Shown here: positions 52,107 to 60,771 of the stretch, one piece after another
Layout of the letters: every line of letters starts with the position of its first letter
Numbering within the stretch: the first letter of the stretch is position 1
From: Bacteroidota bacterium
GTDB lineage: Bacteria; Bacteroidota; Bacteroidia; Bacteroidales; UBA5342
DNA: 62,168 nucleotides
Assembly (NCBI GenBank): GCA_003249935.1
Contig: QKHT01000259.1
Span: 1 to 62,168, forward strand
Direction of reading: 5' to 3'
Notes under the pieces: model-generated
Databases searched by the model: none
Told to the model about the DNA's origin: nothing
The model's input: only the letters and a program-made list of their open reading frames with translations
Program-made: the position numbers and the translations under genes

Positions 52107-53473
52107 AGAAGTACCTGATTATCGCATTGTTTTCTTTTTCGACCTCTGTTGTCCTTCATGCACAGAAGCCAAACATTGTTATTATCCTGGCCGATGATCT
52201 GGGCTATGCCGACGTAGGTTTTCATGGCAGCGACATTCAAACGCCAAATCTCGACAAGTTTGCCGAACAGGGCGTACGCCTGGAGAATTTCCGCTCGTGC
52301 CCCATGTGTTCGCCCACGCGGGCAGGACTGATGACAGGCCGTTACCCGATCCGTTTTGGGATGATGCGCTCGGTTGTGCCGCCTCAACGCAACTACGGAC
52401 TCGACCCAAACGAACAAACGCTGCCCGAAATGCTCGCCGAAGCTGGTTACCAATACCGCGGAGTCTTCGGGAAATGGCATTTGGGGCACTTGCAAACAAA
52501 ATGGCACCCTGCCAACCAAGGTTTTACTGAATTTATTGGTTGCTATAACGGCGCCGCCGACTATTTCACTCGCGAAAGAGAAGGAGAAATTGATTGGCAC
52601 CACAATGCACAAACGGTTAAAACCGAAGGCTACACAACCGACCTGATTACCGATGCTGCCGTTGGGTTTATCAATTCTGTACCCAAAAGTCAACCCTATT
52701 TTTTATACGTTCCCTATACGGCGCCACACTCGCCGTTTCAGGCCAAAGAAGAAGATATTGCCAAATACAAACACCTCAACAACAAAAACCGCCAAACCTA
52801 TGCTGCCATGGTCGATTGCATGGATCAGGGCATTGCCCGTATTTTGGGGACCATTGACCAGCGTGGCGATCGAGAAAATACCTTCATCCTGTTTTTTAGC
52901 GACAATGGCGGTGTGAGAAACATCGGCGACAATTCGCCAATGAAAGGGCACAAACTGACCGTTTTCGAGGGCGGCACCCGGGTTGTGGCAGCGGCGCACT
53001 GGCCCGGTGGCGGTATTTCAGGAGGAAAAGAAACCCATGAATTAATGGGCTACATCGATGTTTTTCCAACAGTAAAAGCCATTGCGGCAAACGCCAATCC
53101 GCTTAAAAATGAGCTCGATGGGATAAATGTTCTGGATGCCATGCGGGGCAAAGCCAAACTTCCGCAACGAGCCTGGTTTACCTACCTCGACCAAAATCCG
53201 GAAGAATTGCCCAAAGTTGCGATAAACAAAGGCAACCAAAAGCTTATTGTTGAAGGGAAATTCGATAGCAGTGCGATCAAAACGGTCTATAAAATTGACA
53301 AAAACTACTTCGAAAGCCCATGCAATGAGCAATCAGGAAAAACAGTAGCTGATTCACTATTTACCGTAGCTGCCCGTTACATGCAGTTAAAACTGCCCAA
53401 CCAGATTGAAAAATACACCATTGGGAAAGAGGGCTTCGTTGCGCCAAAAGATTGGATAATCCGCAATAAATAA
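52103..53473 (+). CDS. S1-family sulfatase (CSPTR)
   Basis: Secreted sulfatase of 456 aa with signal peptide 'YLIIALFSFSTSVVLHAQ'. GalNAc-6-sulfatase/arylsulfatase layout: 'IILADDLGYADVGFHGSDI', C69-S-P-T-R73 with 'AGLMTGRYPIRFGM', 'VFGKWHLGHLQTKWHP', 'YVPYTAPHSPFQA' and 'ILFFSDNGGVRNIGDNSPMKG'. The C-terminal subdomain is short and lacks the common 'ELYDLKNDP' line, having 'LDQNPEELPKVAINKGNQK' instead. It is translationally coupled to the upstream sulfatase by a 4-nt overlap. Confidence 0.95.
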   Translation: MKKYLIIALFSFSTSVVLHAQKPNIVIILADDLGYADVGFHGSDIQTPNLDKFAEQGVRLENFRSCPMCSPTRAGLMTGRYPIRFGMMRSVVPPQRNYGLDPNEQTLPEMLAEAGYQYRGVFGKWHLGHLQTKWHPANQGFTEFIGCYNGAADYFTREREGEIDWHHNAQTVKTEGYTTDLITDAAVGFINSVPKSQPYFLYVPYTAPHSPFQAKEEDIAKYKHLNNKNRQTYAAMVDCMDQGIARILGTIDQRGDRENTFILFFSDNGGVRNIGDNSPMKGHKLTVFEGGTRVVAAAHWPGGGISGGKETHELMGYIDVFPTVKAIAANANPLKNELDGINVLDAMRGKAKLPQRAWFTYLDQNPEELPKVAINKGNQKLIVEGKFDSSAIKTVYKIDKNYFESPCNEQSGKTVADSLFTVAARYMQLKLPNQIEKYTIGKEGFVAPKDWIIRNK

Positions 53474-53516
53474 GCCCGACAAACAGAACACACCCACACC
53501 TAAAAAACTAAACCTG

Positions 53517-54881
53517 ATGAAACGAAACATACTGTGGTTATTTCTCCTGACAGGCCTTTTTTCATCCTGCATGCAAGAAAACGAACAACCCAATATTCTT
53601 CTGATTTATGTTGACGACATGGGGCTTGGCGATGCTGCCTTTACAAGTGGCAAAGTACGCCCAACGCCCAACATCGACCGCATGGCGTCCGAAGGAAAAG
53701 TATTTACCCAATACTACACCAACGCGCCTGTTTGTTCCCCTTCGCGTGTTGCCGTTACAACCGGTATGTACCCGCAACGCTGGAACATCAATACTTTTTT
53801 GGCCGGAAAAAATCACAATGAACTCTGTGATCAATCGGATTATTTAAAAAGCAATGCGCCATCGCTGGCTAGAAACCTGAAAGCCGCAGGTTATGCAACC
53901 GCACATTTTGGCAAATGGCACATGGGCGGAGGCCGTGATGTTGATTCGGCTCCTGCCATCACCGAATACGGTTTCGACGAATATTGCTCTACATGGGAAA
54001 GCCCCTGCCCCGATCCCCTGCTTACCTCAACCAATTGGATTTGGGACCAGAAAGACAGCATTAAACGCTGGCAACGAACAGCCTATTTTGTCGATAAAAC
54101 CCTCGATTTCCTGAAAAGGAACAAAAATCGCCCCTGCTACATCAACCTCTGGCCCGACGATGTGCACAGCCCCTGGCTGGCTTCGGAACAATACAATGTG
54201 GGCCATCGCAACAATCCACAATATTATACCTTGGAATTTCTTCAACCGGTTATCGATGTTTTCGACAAGGAAATGGGCCGTTTAATGGATGGCCTGAAAG
54301 AATTGGGTATGGATGAAAATACCCTGATTGTTTTTACCAGCGATAACGGCCCTGCCCCAACGTTTGGCTATTCGCGGACAAACGGCTTGCGGGGCAGCAA
54401 AAATTCGCTGTACGAGGGGGGCATAAACATGCCATTTTTTGTGCGATGGCCTCAACAGATTAAAGCTGGGCAAACCGACTCTGAGTCTGTCATTTCAGCA
54501 GTAGACTTGTTCCCAACCCTATGCAAGATCAGTGGAGCTGCAATGCCCGAAAATTATGCACTGGACGGAGAAGACGTGAGCAACTCCTTCACCAACGGGG
54601 AAACTGTAAAATCCCGGAAAATATTTTGGGAATATGGTCGCCGCAACCCCCGATTTAGTTTCCCCGACTCTCTGGACAAAAGCCCGGAACTTGCCGTCCG
54701 CTATCAGCATTGGAAATGTTTTACCTCGTTTGATGGCAATGAACTGGAACTTTACGACCTCAAGAATGACCCGACAGAGCAAAATAACCTGGCAAACGAA
54801 AATCAGGAATTGGCCAACAACCTGAAAAACGAAATGCTGGAATGGTTCAAAGAAACAGACAAATCCAATGCTTCCCGCTAA
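53517..54881 (+). CDS. S1-family sulfatase, lipoprotein (CSPSR)
   Basis: Sulfatase of 454 aa with a lipoprotein-type signal ('LFLLTGLFSSC', Cys18), so it is probably membrane-anchored, perhaps on the surface. It has 'IYVDDMGLGDAAFTSG', C73-S-P-S-R77 with 'VAVTTGMYPQRW', 'AHFGKWHMGGGRD', 'WPDDVHSPW', 'IVFTSDNGPAPTFGYSRTNGLRG' and 'ELYDLKNDPTEQNNLANE'. It follows the previous sulfatase by 43 nt and precedes the second Asp-box protein by 18 nt. Confidence 0.95.
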   Translation: MKRNILWLFLLTGLFSSCMQENEQPNILLIYVDDMGLGDAAFTSGKVRPTPNIDRMASEGKVFTQYYTNAPVCSPSRVAVTTGMYPQRWNINTFLAGKNHNELCDQSDYLKSNAPSLARNLKAAGYATAHFGKWHMGGGRDVDSAPAITEYGFDEYCSTWESPCPDPLLTSTNWIWDQKDSIKRWQRTAYFVDKTLDFLKRNKNRPCYINLWPDDVHSPWLASEQYNVGHRNNPQYYTLEFLQPVIDVFDKEMGRLMDGLKELGMDENTLIVFTSDNGPAPTFGYSRTNGLRGSKNSLYEGGINMPFFVRWPQQIKAGQTDSESVISAVDLFPTLCKISGAAMPENYALDGEDVSNSFTNGETVKSRKIFWEYGRRNPRFSFPDSLDKSPELAVRYQHWKCFTSFDGNELELYDLKNDPTEQNNLANENQELANNLKNEMLEWFKETDKSNASR

Positions 54882-54899
54882 AAAAATTTAACACAAACG

Positions 54900-56102
54900 A
54901 TGATGAAACCATTATTACTCCTCATTGCAAGCGCTGTACTGATGTTTAGCGCATCCAAAGCCCAGAAAAATGTGCCGGATTCTGATGATTACCTCAATCC
55001 CCCGAAATACATTGTCAAACCTTCTGAATCTGTACTGAGCTGCCATAAAATTGAAAACAGGCAGTTTACGGGCATTTCAAGCATGGCAGTAACAAAAAAG
55101 GGACGGATGTTTGCCGTTTGGTATGCCGGAATCGCACCAAAGGAAGACCATAACAACTATGTTGTTGTTGCGCAGAGTGATGATAGCGGAAACACCTGGC
55201 ACGAAATAATGATTATTGACCCCGATGCAGATGGGCCTGTACGTGCTTTCGACCCCGAAATTTGGGTAGATCCAACCGGGAAATTGTGGGTAGCCTGGGC
55301 GCAGGTGCATAAATTCATGCAAGGCCTGAGCGAATTGAAATCGAAAGCCGGCGTTTGGGTTTTACAGGCCGACAAACCTGATGCAAAAACGGTTAAGTGG
55401 AGCGAACCCAAACGATTAATGGATGGTGTAATGATGTGCAAACCCATGATCCTTTCCTCCGGAGAATGGGTGTTCCCGGTTACCAACTGGGGCGAAGCGT
55501 ACAAGACCGAATATACCTGCCAAATGTACACCTCAACAAATAAAGGCAAAACATGGGAACTACGCGGTGCGGCACGGGTGCCCGCTGATACCCGGAACTT
55601 CGAAGAAAACATGATTATAGAAAAAAAGGATGGCACCCTATGGATGCTCGGCAGGTTAAAACGCGGCCTAAACATAGGCGAAGCCTACTCTACAGACAGA
55701 GGAAAAACTTGGTCCGATTTGATCCCGGCGAAGCATATCAAACACACCTGCTCGCGGTTTTTTATTTACACCCTGAAGTCTGGAAACCTTTTATTGGTGA
55801 AGCATGGCGAAATAGATGAGGTAACCGAAGAACGGAGCCATTTAAAAGCATTTATCTCAACCGACGATGGAGAAACCTGGTCGAAAGGGCTGCTCCTGGA
55901 TGAGCGCGAAGGAATCTCCTACCCGGATGGGCAGGAGCATAACGGACGTATTTATATTACCTGGGATTATAATCGCAGAAAGCAACAGCACATATTAATG
56001 TCAAGTTTTACTGAGGAGGACATACTTTCAGGAGGGGAAGCCGCGCATAACAAAGCATTGAAAAACCGTAAAATCATTTCAGATGGTGGCAGCAATGATT
56101 GA
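54900..56102 (+). CDS. Sialidase-like six-bladed Asp-box propeller protein
   Basis: Secreted protein of 400 aa (signal peptide 'LLLIASAVLMFSASKAQ'). Asp-box repeats are 'SDDSGNTWHEI', 'STNKGKTWELR', 'STDRGKTWSDL' and 'STDDGETWSKG', typical of the sialidase/neuraminidase fold. 'FDPEIWVDPTGKLWVAWAQ', 'CKPMILSSGEWVFPV', 'RNFEENMI' and 'GISYPDGQEHNGRIYITWDY' form conserved lines in 'exo-alpha-sialidase' annotated Bacteroidota proteins. The triple-Arg/Asp/Tyr-Glu set of true sialidases cannot be confirmed. In a sulfated-glycan PUL it is more likely a glycosidase or lyase acting on another sugar than a sialidase. Confidence 0.82.
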   Translation: MMKPLLLLIASAVLMFSASKAQKNVPDSDDYLNPPKYIVKPSESVLSCHKIENRQFTGISSMAVTKKGRMFAVWYAGIAPKEDHNNYVVVAQSDDSGNTWHEIMIIDPDADGPVRAFDPEIWVDPTGKLWVAWAQVHKFMQGLSELKSKAGVWVLQADKPDAKTVKWSEPKRLMDGVMMCKPMILSSGEWVFPVTNWGEAYKTEYTCQMYTSTNKGKTWELRGAARVPADTRNFEENMIIEKKDGTLWMLGRLKRGLNIGEAYSTDRGKTWSDLIPAKHIKHTCSRFFIYTLKSGNLLLVKHGEIDEVTEERSHLKAFISTDDGETWSKGLLLDEREGISYPDGQEHNGRIYITWDYNRRKQQHILMSSFTEEDILSGGEAAHNKALKNRKIISDGGSND

Positions 56103-56112
56103 TGTAACAGAC

Positions 56113-56134
56113 CATGAAAATTAGATTTTTCATG
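56113..56134 (+). terminator. AT-rich hairpin after the sialidase-like gene
   Basis: CATGAAAA (56113-56120) pairs with TTTTCATG (56127-56134) around a 6-nt loop in the 171-bp gap before the next sulfatase. It is too AT-rich and lacks a T-tail beyond its own arm, so it is at best a weak attenuator. This gap is the largest in the later part of the rightward run. Confidence 0.3.
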
Positions 56135-56273
56135 AACCATTTAAATCAAATAAACTCACAGCATCTATCGGCAACTGATTGATTATATGAAATCTACAAA
56201 AAAAAGGGGGAACGATTAAACCAAGTGCTAAACAAAGATGGCTTGAACCTTCAAATAAAATTTTTGAATAAAA

Positions 56274-57698
56274 ATGAAAAAGAATATTATCATTTTGATT
56301 TTGTTTGCGTTGGCAGCTGACGTATTTGCACAAACAAACAAGCGCCCCAACATAATCCTTGTGATGGCCGACGACCAGGGATGGGGGCAAACAGGTTATA
56401 ATAAACATCCAATCCTAAAAACACCCCATCTCGATGAAATGGCAAGAAGTGGCTTGCGGTTCAACCGGTTTTATGCCGGGGCCCCTCTCTGCTCACCTAC
56501 AAGAGCAAGCGTATTAACAGGCCGCTCTAACGACCGAACTGCTGTTTATAATCATGGTTTTGCTTTACGAGGACAAGAAAGAACCATCGCCCAGGCACTT
56601 CAAAAGGCAGGTTACAAAACCGCCCATTTTGGTAAATGGCATTTGAATGGGCTGCAAGGCCCTGGCGTGCCTATTTTTAAACATGATAAATACAGTCCGG
56701 GAGCGTTTGGGTTCGATTACTGGCTTTCAACATCGAACTATTTCGACATCAACCCGATTATGAGTAGAAATGGGAATTTTGAAGAAATAGAAGGCGAATC
56801 GTCAGCCATAATCGTGAACGAAGCTTTACAATTCATTCAAAGGGAGAAAGATTCTGGAAAACCCCTATTTATTGTTATCTGGTACGGAAGCCCCCACGCA
56901 CCCTGGAAAGCAGAAGAAAAAGCAAAAACAGGATTTGAAGCTTTAAAAGCAGCAGAGCAGGAACATTACGGAGAATTGGTTAGCATGGACAAAAGTATTG
57001 GTACACTTCGCAAGGGCTTACGCGATATGAATATTTCGGACAACACGTTGGTCTGGTTTAATAGCGACAACGGCGGACTAAAAGCTTTTGGACCTGCAAC
57101 CGTTGGTGGGCTAAAAGGCTATAAAGGCGAAATGTACGAAGGTGGACTTCGGGTCCCGGCAATTATCGAATGGCCTGCCGTGATTAAAAATGAACACATT
57201 TCCGATTTTCCTGCTGCAACCATGGACATATTCCCAACCATAGCAGATATCGCCGGACTGCCCCAATCGAGCATGGTACATCCGGTCGATGGGATTAGCA
57301 TAACACAACTGTTTGAAAAAGAAATGGGTTTAAGGACGAAGCCTATTCCTTTTAGAATGGACAACAAAGGCGCATGGGTGGATAACGATTACAAACTGGT
57401 CGCAAATGATATTGCCCAAAACAGCTATGAATTGTTCAATTTAAAAACAGACCCCACCGAATCGAATAACATACTTCATGAGAAAAATGAAATTGCCCAG
57501 GCCATGATTAAAGCGTTTCAAACATGGAACAATTCGGTAGAAAACAGCATTAAAGGGAACGACTATAAGAGCGGTCTTTCCCAGCCCGATGCCGGACGCC
57601 GGTTATGGGAAAAAGTGCCCGAATACGCACCCTATTTAAAAGAATGGAACAAACGCCCTGAATATGCCCAAAGACTTAAAACGCTTAGTGAAGAATAA
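56274..57698 (+). CDS. S1-family sulfatase (CSPTR)
   Basis: Secreted sulfatase of 474 aa with signal peptide 'IIILILFALAADVFAQ'. It has 'VMADDQGWGQTGYNKHPIL', C73-S-P-T-R77 with 'ASVLTGRSNDRTAVYNHG', 'AHFGKWHLNGLQGPG', 'VIWYGSPHAPW', 'LVWFNSDNGGLKAFGPATVGGLKG' and 'ELFNLKTDPTESNNIL'. The Asp-Gln-Gly-Trp metal-site line is typical of arylsulfatases common in marine Bacteroidota and planctomycetes. It may start a new transcript after the preceding gap and is followed by another sulfatase after 12 nt. Confidence 0.95.
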   Translation: MKKNIIILILFALAADVFAQTNKRPNIILVMADDQGWGQTGYNKHPILKTPHLDEMARSGLRFNRFYAGAPLCSPTRASVLTGRSNDRTAVYNHGFALRGQERTIAQALQKAGYKTAHFGKWHLNGLQGPGVPIFKHDKYSPGAFGFDYWLSTSNYFDINPIMSRNGNFEEIEGESSAIIVNEALQFIQREKDSGKPLFIVIWYGSPHAPWKAEEKAKTGFEALKAAEQEHYGELVSMDKSIGTLRKGLRDMNISDNTLVWFNSDNGGLKAFGPATVGGLKGYKGEMYEGGLRVPAIIEWPAVIKNEHISDFPAATMDIFPTIADIAGLPQSSMVHPVDGISITQLFEKEMGLRTKPIPFRMDNKGAWVDNDYKLVANDIAQNSYELFNLKTDPTESNNILHEKNEIAQAMIKAFQTWNNSVENSIKGNDYKSGLSQPDAGRRLWEKVPEYAPYLKEWNKRPEYAQRLKTLSEE

Positions 57699-57710
57699 AA
57701 ATCTGAAAAA

Positions 57711-59612
57711 ATGGAAAGAATAATAAACATCAGAAAAATCGCAGCAAATTGGTTGTTTGCTGCCGGACTGCTACTCCCCGCATCGACACCAAAAGCGCAA
57801 CCGACAACTACTGCCGACCGCCCCAACATACTTTGGCTCACCTGCGAAGACAACAGCGCAAGCTGGGTAGGATGCTATGGTAACGAAAATGCCACAACAC
57901 CTAACATCGACAAATTGGCAACGGAGGGTTTCCAATACATGCACGCTTACGCAACAGGTACAGTTTGTGCTCCATCCCGCAGTAGCTGGATAACCGGCGT
58001 TATGGCTCTTTCCATGGGAACACACCCGATGCGCTGTTCGTATGACATTCCTAACGATATCATTAAATATTATCCCGACTATTTAAAGGAACGGGGATAT
58101 TACACGGGCAATTTTTACAAAACCGATTATAATATCGGTAGCCGTAAAGCTGAAGACTGTTGGGACGATTGCAACCAGGATGCTCCCCCTAATTGGGAAA
58201 ACCTAAAGCAGAAACAGCCCTTCTTTCAGGTGTTTAACCTAAAACGGTCGCACGAAAGCAATGCCTTTGGCGATGTATACAACACCCGTCACGACCCCAA
58301 AAAGGTAAAATTACCCACCTACCACCCCGATGTTCCCGGCATGCGCGAAAACTACGCCCTTTATGAAGATGCCATGGAAAATATGGATAGCGATTTTGGT
58401 GAAGTAATTCAAAATCTGAAAGAGGCCGGGTTGTACGAAAACACGATAATTATCTACAACTCCGACCATGGTGGGGTACTTCCACGAAGCAAACGGTTTT
58501 TGTTCCAAAACTCTCTTCATTGTCCGCTAATCATCCGAATACCGGAAAAGTATAAACATTTATGGCCAGCAGAGAAACCAGGCACTAAAATAGACCGTTT
58601 GGTAAGTTTTATCGATATGCCGAAAACCTGGCTAAGCATTACCGGTTCAACCGTGCCGGATTACATGCAGGGAAAGATATTTCTGGGCCCGCAAACAGAG
58701 CCCGAACAGGAATACCATTTTGCTTTCCGTGCACGAACCGATGAACGCTTGGATAATGCAAGAGCCGTTTCCGACAAGCATTATTTATATATCCGTAACT
58801 ACATGCCTTATACGCCTTGGATGCAACATCTGGACTATATCTGGAATTTGGAAGCTGCCAAGGCGTGGGACAAAGCCATAACCGATGGCACTGCCAACTC
58901 AGCCCAGGCAAAATTCTTTTCGCCCCGTGGTGCAAGCGAAGAGTTGTACGATATGCAAAACGACCCCGACAACGTAAACAACCTTGTTGATAATCCAGAG
59001 TACAGCCAAGTGCTAAAAAAGATGCGCAAACAGATGCGCCAAAAGCAGGAGGAGATTTTCGACGCAGGCCTTATCCCCGAAACCGAATGCGCGCGTATGG
59101 CCAAAGAAAACAACACTACCATGTACGAAATGGCAAGAAACCCAAAACTGTACAATGTACCGGCCTTATTGGATGCGGCCGATCTGGCGTTGGAACAAAA
59201 CCCCAAAAACCAAAAAGAACTCTATTCTATGCTCAACAGCAAAGATATAGGAATTCGTTATTGGGGAATTGTTGGTTCTTTTCTGATAAACAACAAAGAA
59301 GCCGGCATAAAAGCGCTAAACGACAAATCGCACGAAATACGTGCAATGGCTGCCTGGTTGCTCATCCGTACCGGTGAAAAAGAAAAAGGATTTGCCTGCC
59401 TCAACAATTTAATCGACCAAAACTCCTATGCTATCCTAACGGTATTGAATATTGTTGACTGGTTGGGCGAAGAGGGCAGAAACCTCATGCCTGCGGTGCG
59501 CCAGCTAAATTTCGGGGCGAACGATGTCGTCAAAAAAACGGGCAAAACCAAAGTTATTGTTGGTTATCCCGGAAGGATGCAACTAAACTTGTTTGAACGA
59601 TTTGGCGAATAA
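57711..59612 (+). CDS. S1-family sulfatase with C-terminal HEAT-like repeats (CAPSR)
   Basis: Secreted sulfatase of 633 aa with signal peptide to about residue 30. The core is the heparan-N-sulfatase-like (S1_8-type) form: 'LWLTCEDNSASWVGCYGN', C86-A-P-S-R90 with 'SSWITGVMALSMGTHPMRC', 'GNFYKTDYNIG', 'IIYNSDHGGVLPRSKRF' and 'ELYDMQNDPDNVNNLVDNP'. The first metal-site line has Glu-Asp instead of Asp-Asp, normal for this branch. Residues ~490-610 form HEAT-like helices ('LYSMLNSKDIGIRYWGIVG', 'SHEIRAMAAWLLIRTG'), perhaps a protein- or substrate-contact module. One base overlaps the frame of the next gene, whose real start is 38 nt on. Confidence 0.94.
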   Translation: MERIINIRKIAANWLFAAGLLLPASTPKAQPTTTADRPNILWLTCEDNSASWVGCYGNENATTPNIDKLATEGFQYMHAYATGTVCAPSRSSWITGVMALSMGTHPMRCSYDIPNDIIKYYPDYLKERGYYTGNFYKTDYNIGSRKAEDCWDDCNQDAPPNWENLKQKQPFFQVFNLKRSHESNAFGDVYNTRHDPKKVKLPTYHPDVPGMRENYALYEDAMENMDSDFGEVIQNLKEAGLYENTIIIYNSDHGGVLPRSKRFLFQNSLHCPLIIRIPEKYKHLWPAEKPGTKIDRLVSFIDMPKTWLSITGSTVPDYMQGKIFLGPQTEPEQEYHFAFRARTDERLDNARAVSDKHYLYIRNYMPYTPWMQHLDYIWNLEAAKAWDKAITDGTANSAQAKFFSPRGASEELYDMQNDPDNVNNLVDNPEYSQVLKKMRKQMRQKQEEIFDAGLIPETECARMAKENNTTMYEMARNPKLYNVPALLDAADLALEQNPKNQKELYSMLNSKDIGIRYWGIVGSFLINNKEAGIKALNDKSHEIRAMAAWLLIRTGEKEKGFACLNNLIDQNSYAILTVLNIVDWLGEEGRNLMPAVRQLNFGANDVVKKTGKTKVIVGYPGRMQLNLFERFGE

Positions 59613-59650
59613 TGGTTCCTTCCTATACAAACGATTCAAATAACATATTT

Positions 59651-60760
59651 ATGAAAACATTGACCTTTTTGTTTGCGGCATTCTTAAGCCTAAATGTCAG
59701 TGCCCAACAATGGAGCATTGAAAAAGCCAATGATTGGTATGCACAGCAGCCCTGGCTGGCCGGGTGCAACTTTCTGCCCAGCACAGCAATTAATCAAATT
59801 GAAATGTGGCAAAGCTTAACTTGGGACAAGGCAACAATCGACAAAGAACTAAGCCTTGCCAGCGACCTGGGCTTCAATACCGTACGGGTCTATTTGCACG
59901 ACCTGGTTTACAAGCACGAAAAAAAAGCTTTCCTGAAAAAGATGGATGATTTTCTATCGGTTTGCGAATCAAAAAACATAAAACCCTTGTTTGTATTTTT
60001 TGATGATTGCCATAATGCCCAACCACAAATGGGGACGCAACCAGAACCAATTCCAGGCGTTCATAATTCGGGATGGAAACAAAGTCCGGGTTACCATACA
60101 ACACTTGCATACAACAACGGAAGTCTTTCAAAAAGAAAGCAAAAGGAGCTCGAAAAATATATAAAAGGGGTTTTGTCGCACTTTAAAAACGATGACAGAA
60201 TACTTGGCTGGGACCTATACAACGAACCCGGCCACTCCGGAAATAAACCCCTCAAACTGCTAAACGACACCTGGGAATGGGCATGGAAAATCAGGCCTGC
60301 ACAGCCATTAACAGGATGCGTAAGAGGCAGCTCAAATGAAGAGGCAAAACGCATCAATGCCCAAAACAGCGATGTTTATAGTTTCCATACTTACCTCGAA
60401 CCCGAAGAATTTAAGGCATCAGTTGTTGAGGCCATCTCCCAAGCAAAGGGAAGGCCTGTTTGGTGTACCGAATATTTGGCAAGGTCAACTGGCAATACCT
60501 TCGAATTGTGTTTGCCCGTTTTTAAAGAAAACAGCATTGCCTGTTGGAATTGGGGACTGGTGGATGGAAAATCGGCAACAAAATGGCCATGGACAAGCCG
60601 GAAACTCCTGAATGGAGAAGCAAGCCCAATACCTTCCGTTGACCCTAAAACAGTGCCCACAGAACCCGAAATATGGTTTCACGAAATCTTCCGGAACGAT
60701 GGAACTCCTTATAAACAGGAGGAAGTCGATTTTATACAAAGAATTATCAACCAACCTTAA
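59651..60760 (+). CDS. GH5-like (clan GH-A) glycosidase
   Basis: Secreted enzyme of 369 aa. The ATG at 59651 is preferred because it begins the signal peptide 'MKTLTFLFAAFLSLNVSAQ'; the frame opens 13 codons earlier. The TIM barrel has 'GCNFLPSTAINQIEMWQ', 'ASDLGFNTVRVYLHDLVY', 'IKPLFVFFDDCHN', acid/base Glu in 'GWDLYNEPGHSG' (~residue 190), 'VYSFHTYLEP' and nucleophile Glu in 'PVWCTEYLAR' (~residue 275). Relatives are annotated as cellulase-family or 1,4-beta-xylanase proteins, but bench-tested specificity is scarce. It may be an exo- or short-chain-acting enzyme on the desulfated backbone. It is followed by the mutarotase after 11 nt. Confidence 0.9.
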   Translation: MKTLTFLFAAFLSLNVSAQQWSIEKANDWYAQQPWLAGCNFLPSTAINQIEMWQSLTWDKATIDKELSLASDLGFNTVRVYLHDLVYKHEKKAFLKKMDDFLSVCESKNIKPLFVFFDDCHNAQPQMGTQPEPIPGVHNSGWKQSPGYHTTLAYNNGSLSKRKQKELEKYIKGVLSHFKNDDRILGWDLYNEPGHSGNKPLKLLNDTWEWAWKIRPAQPLTGCVRGSSNEEAKRINAQNSDVYSFHTYLEPEEFKASVVEAISQAKGRPVWCTEYLARSTGNTFELCLPVFKENSIACWNWGLVDGKSATKWPWTSRKLLNGEASPIPSVDPKTVPTEPEIWFHEIFRNDGTPYKQEEVDFIQRIINQP

Positions 60761-60771
60761 ACGTTATTCGG

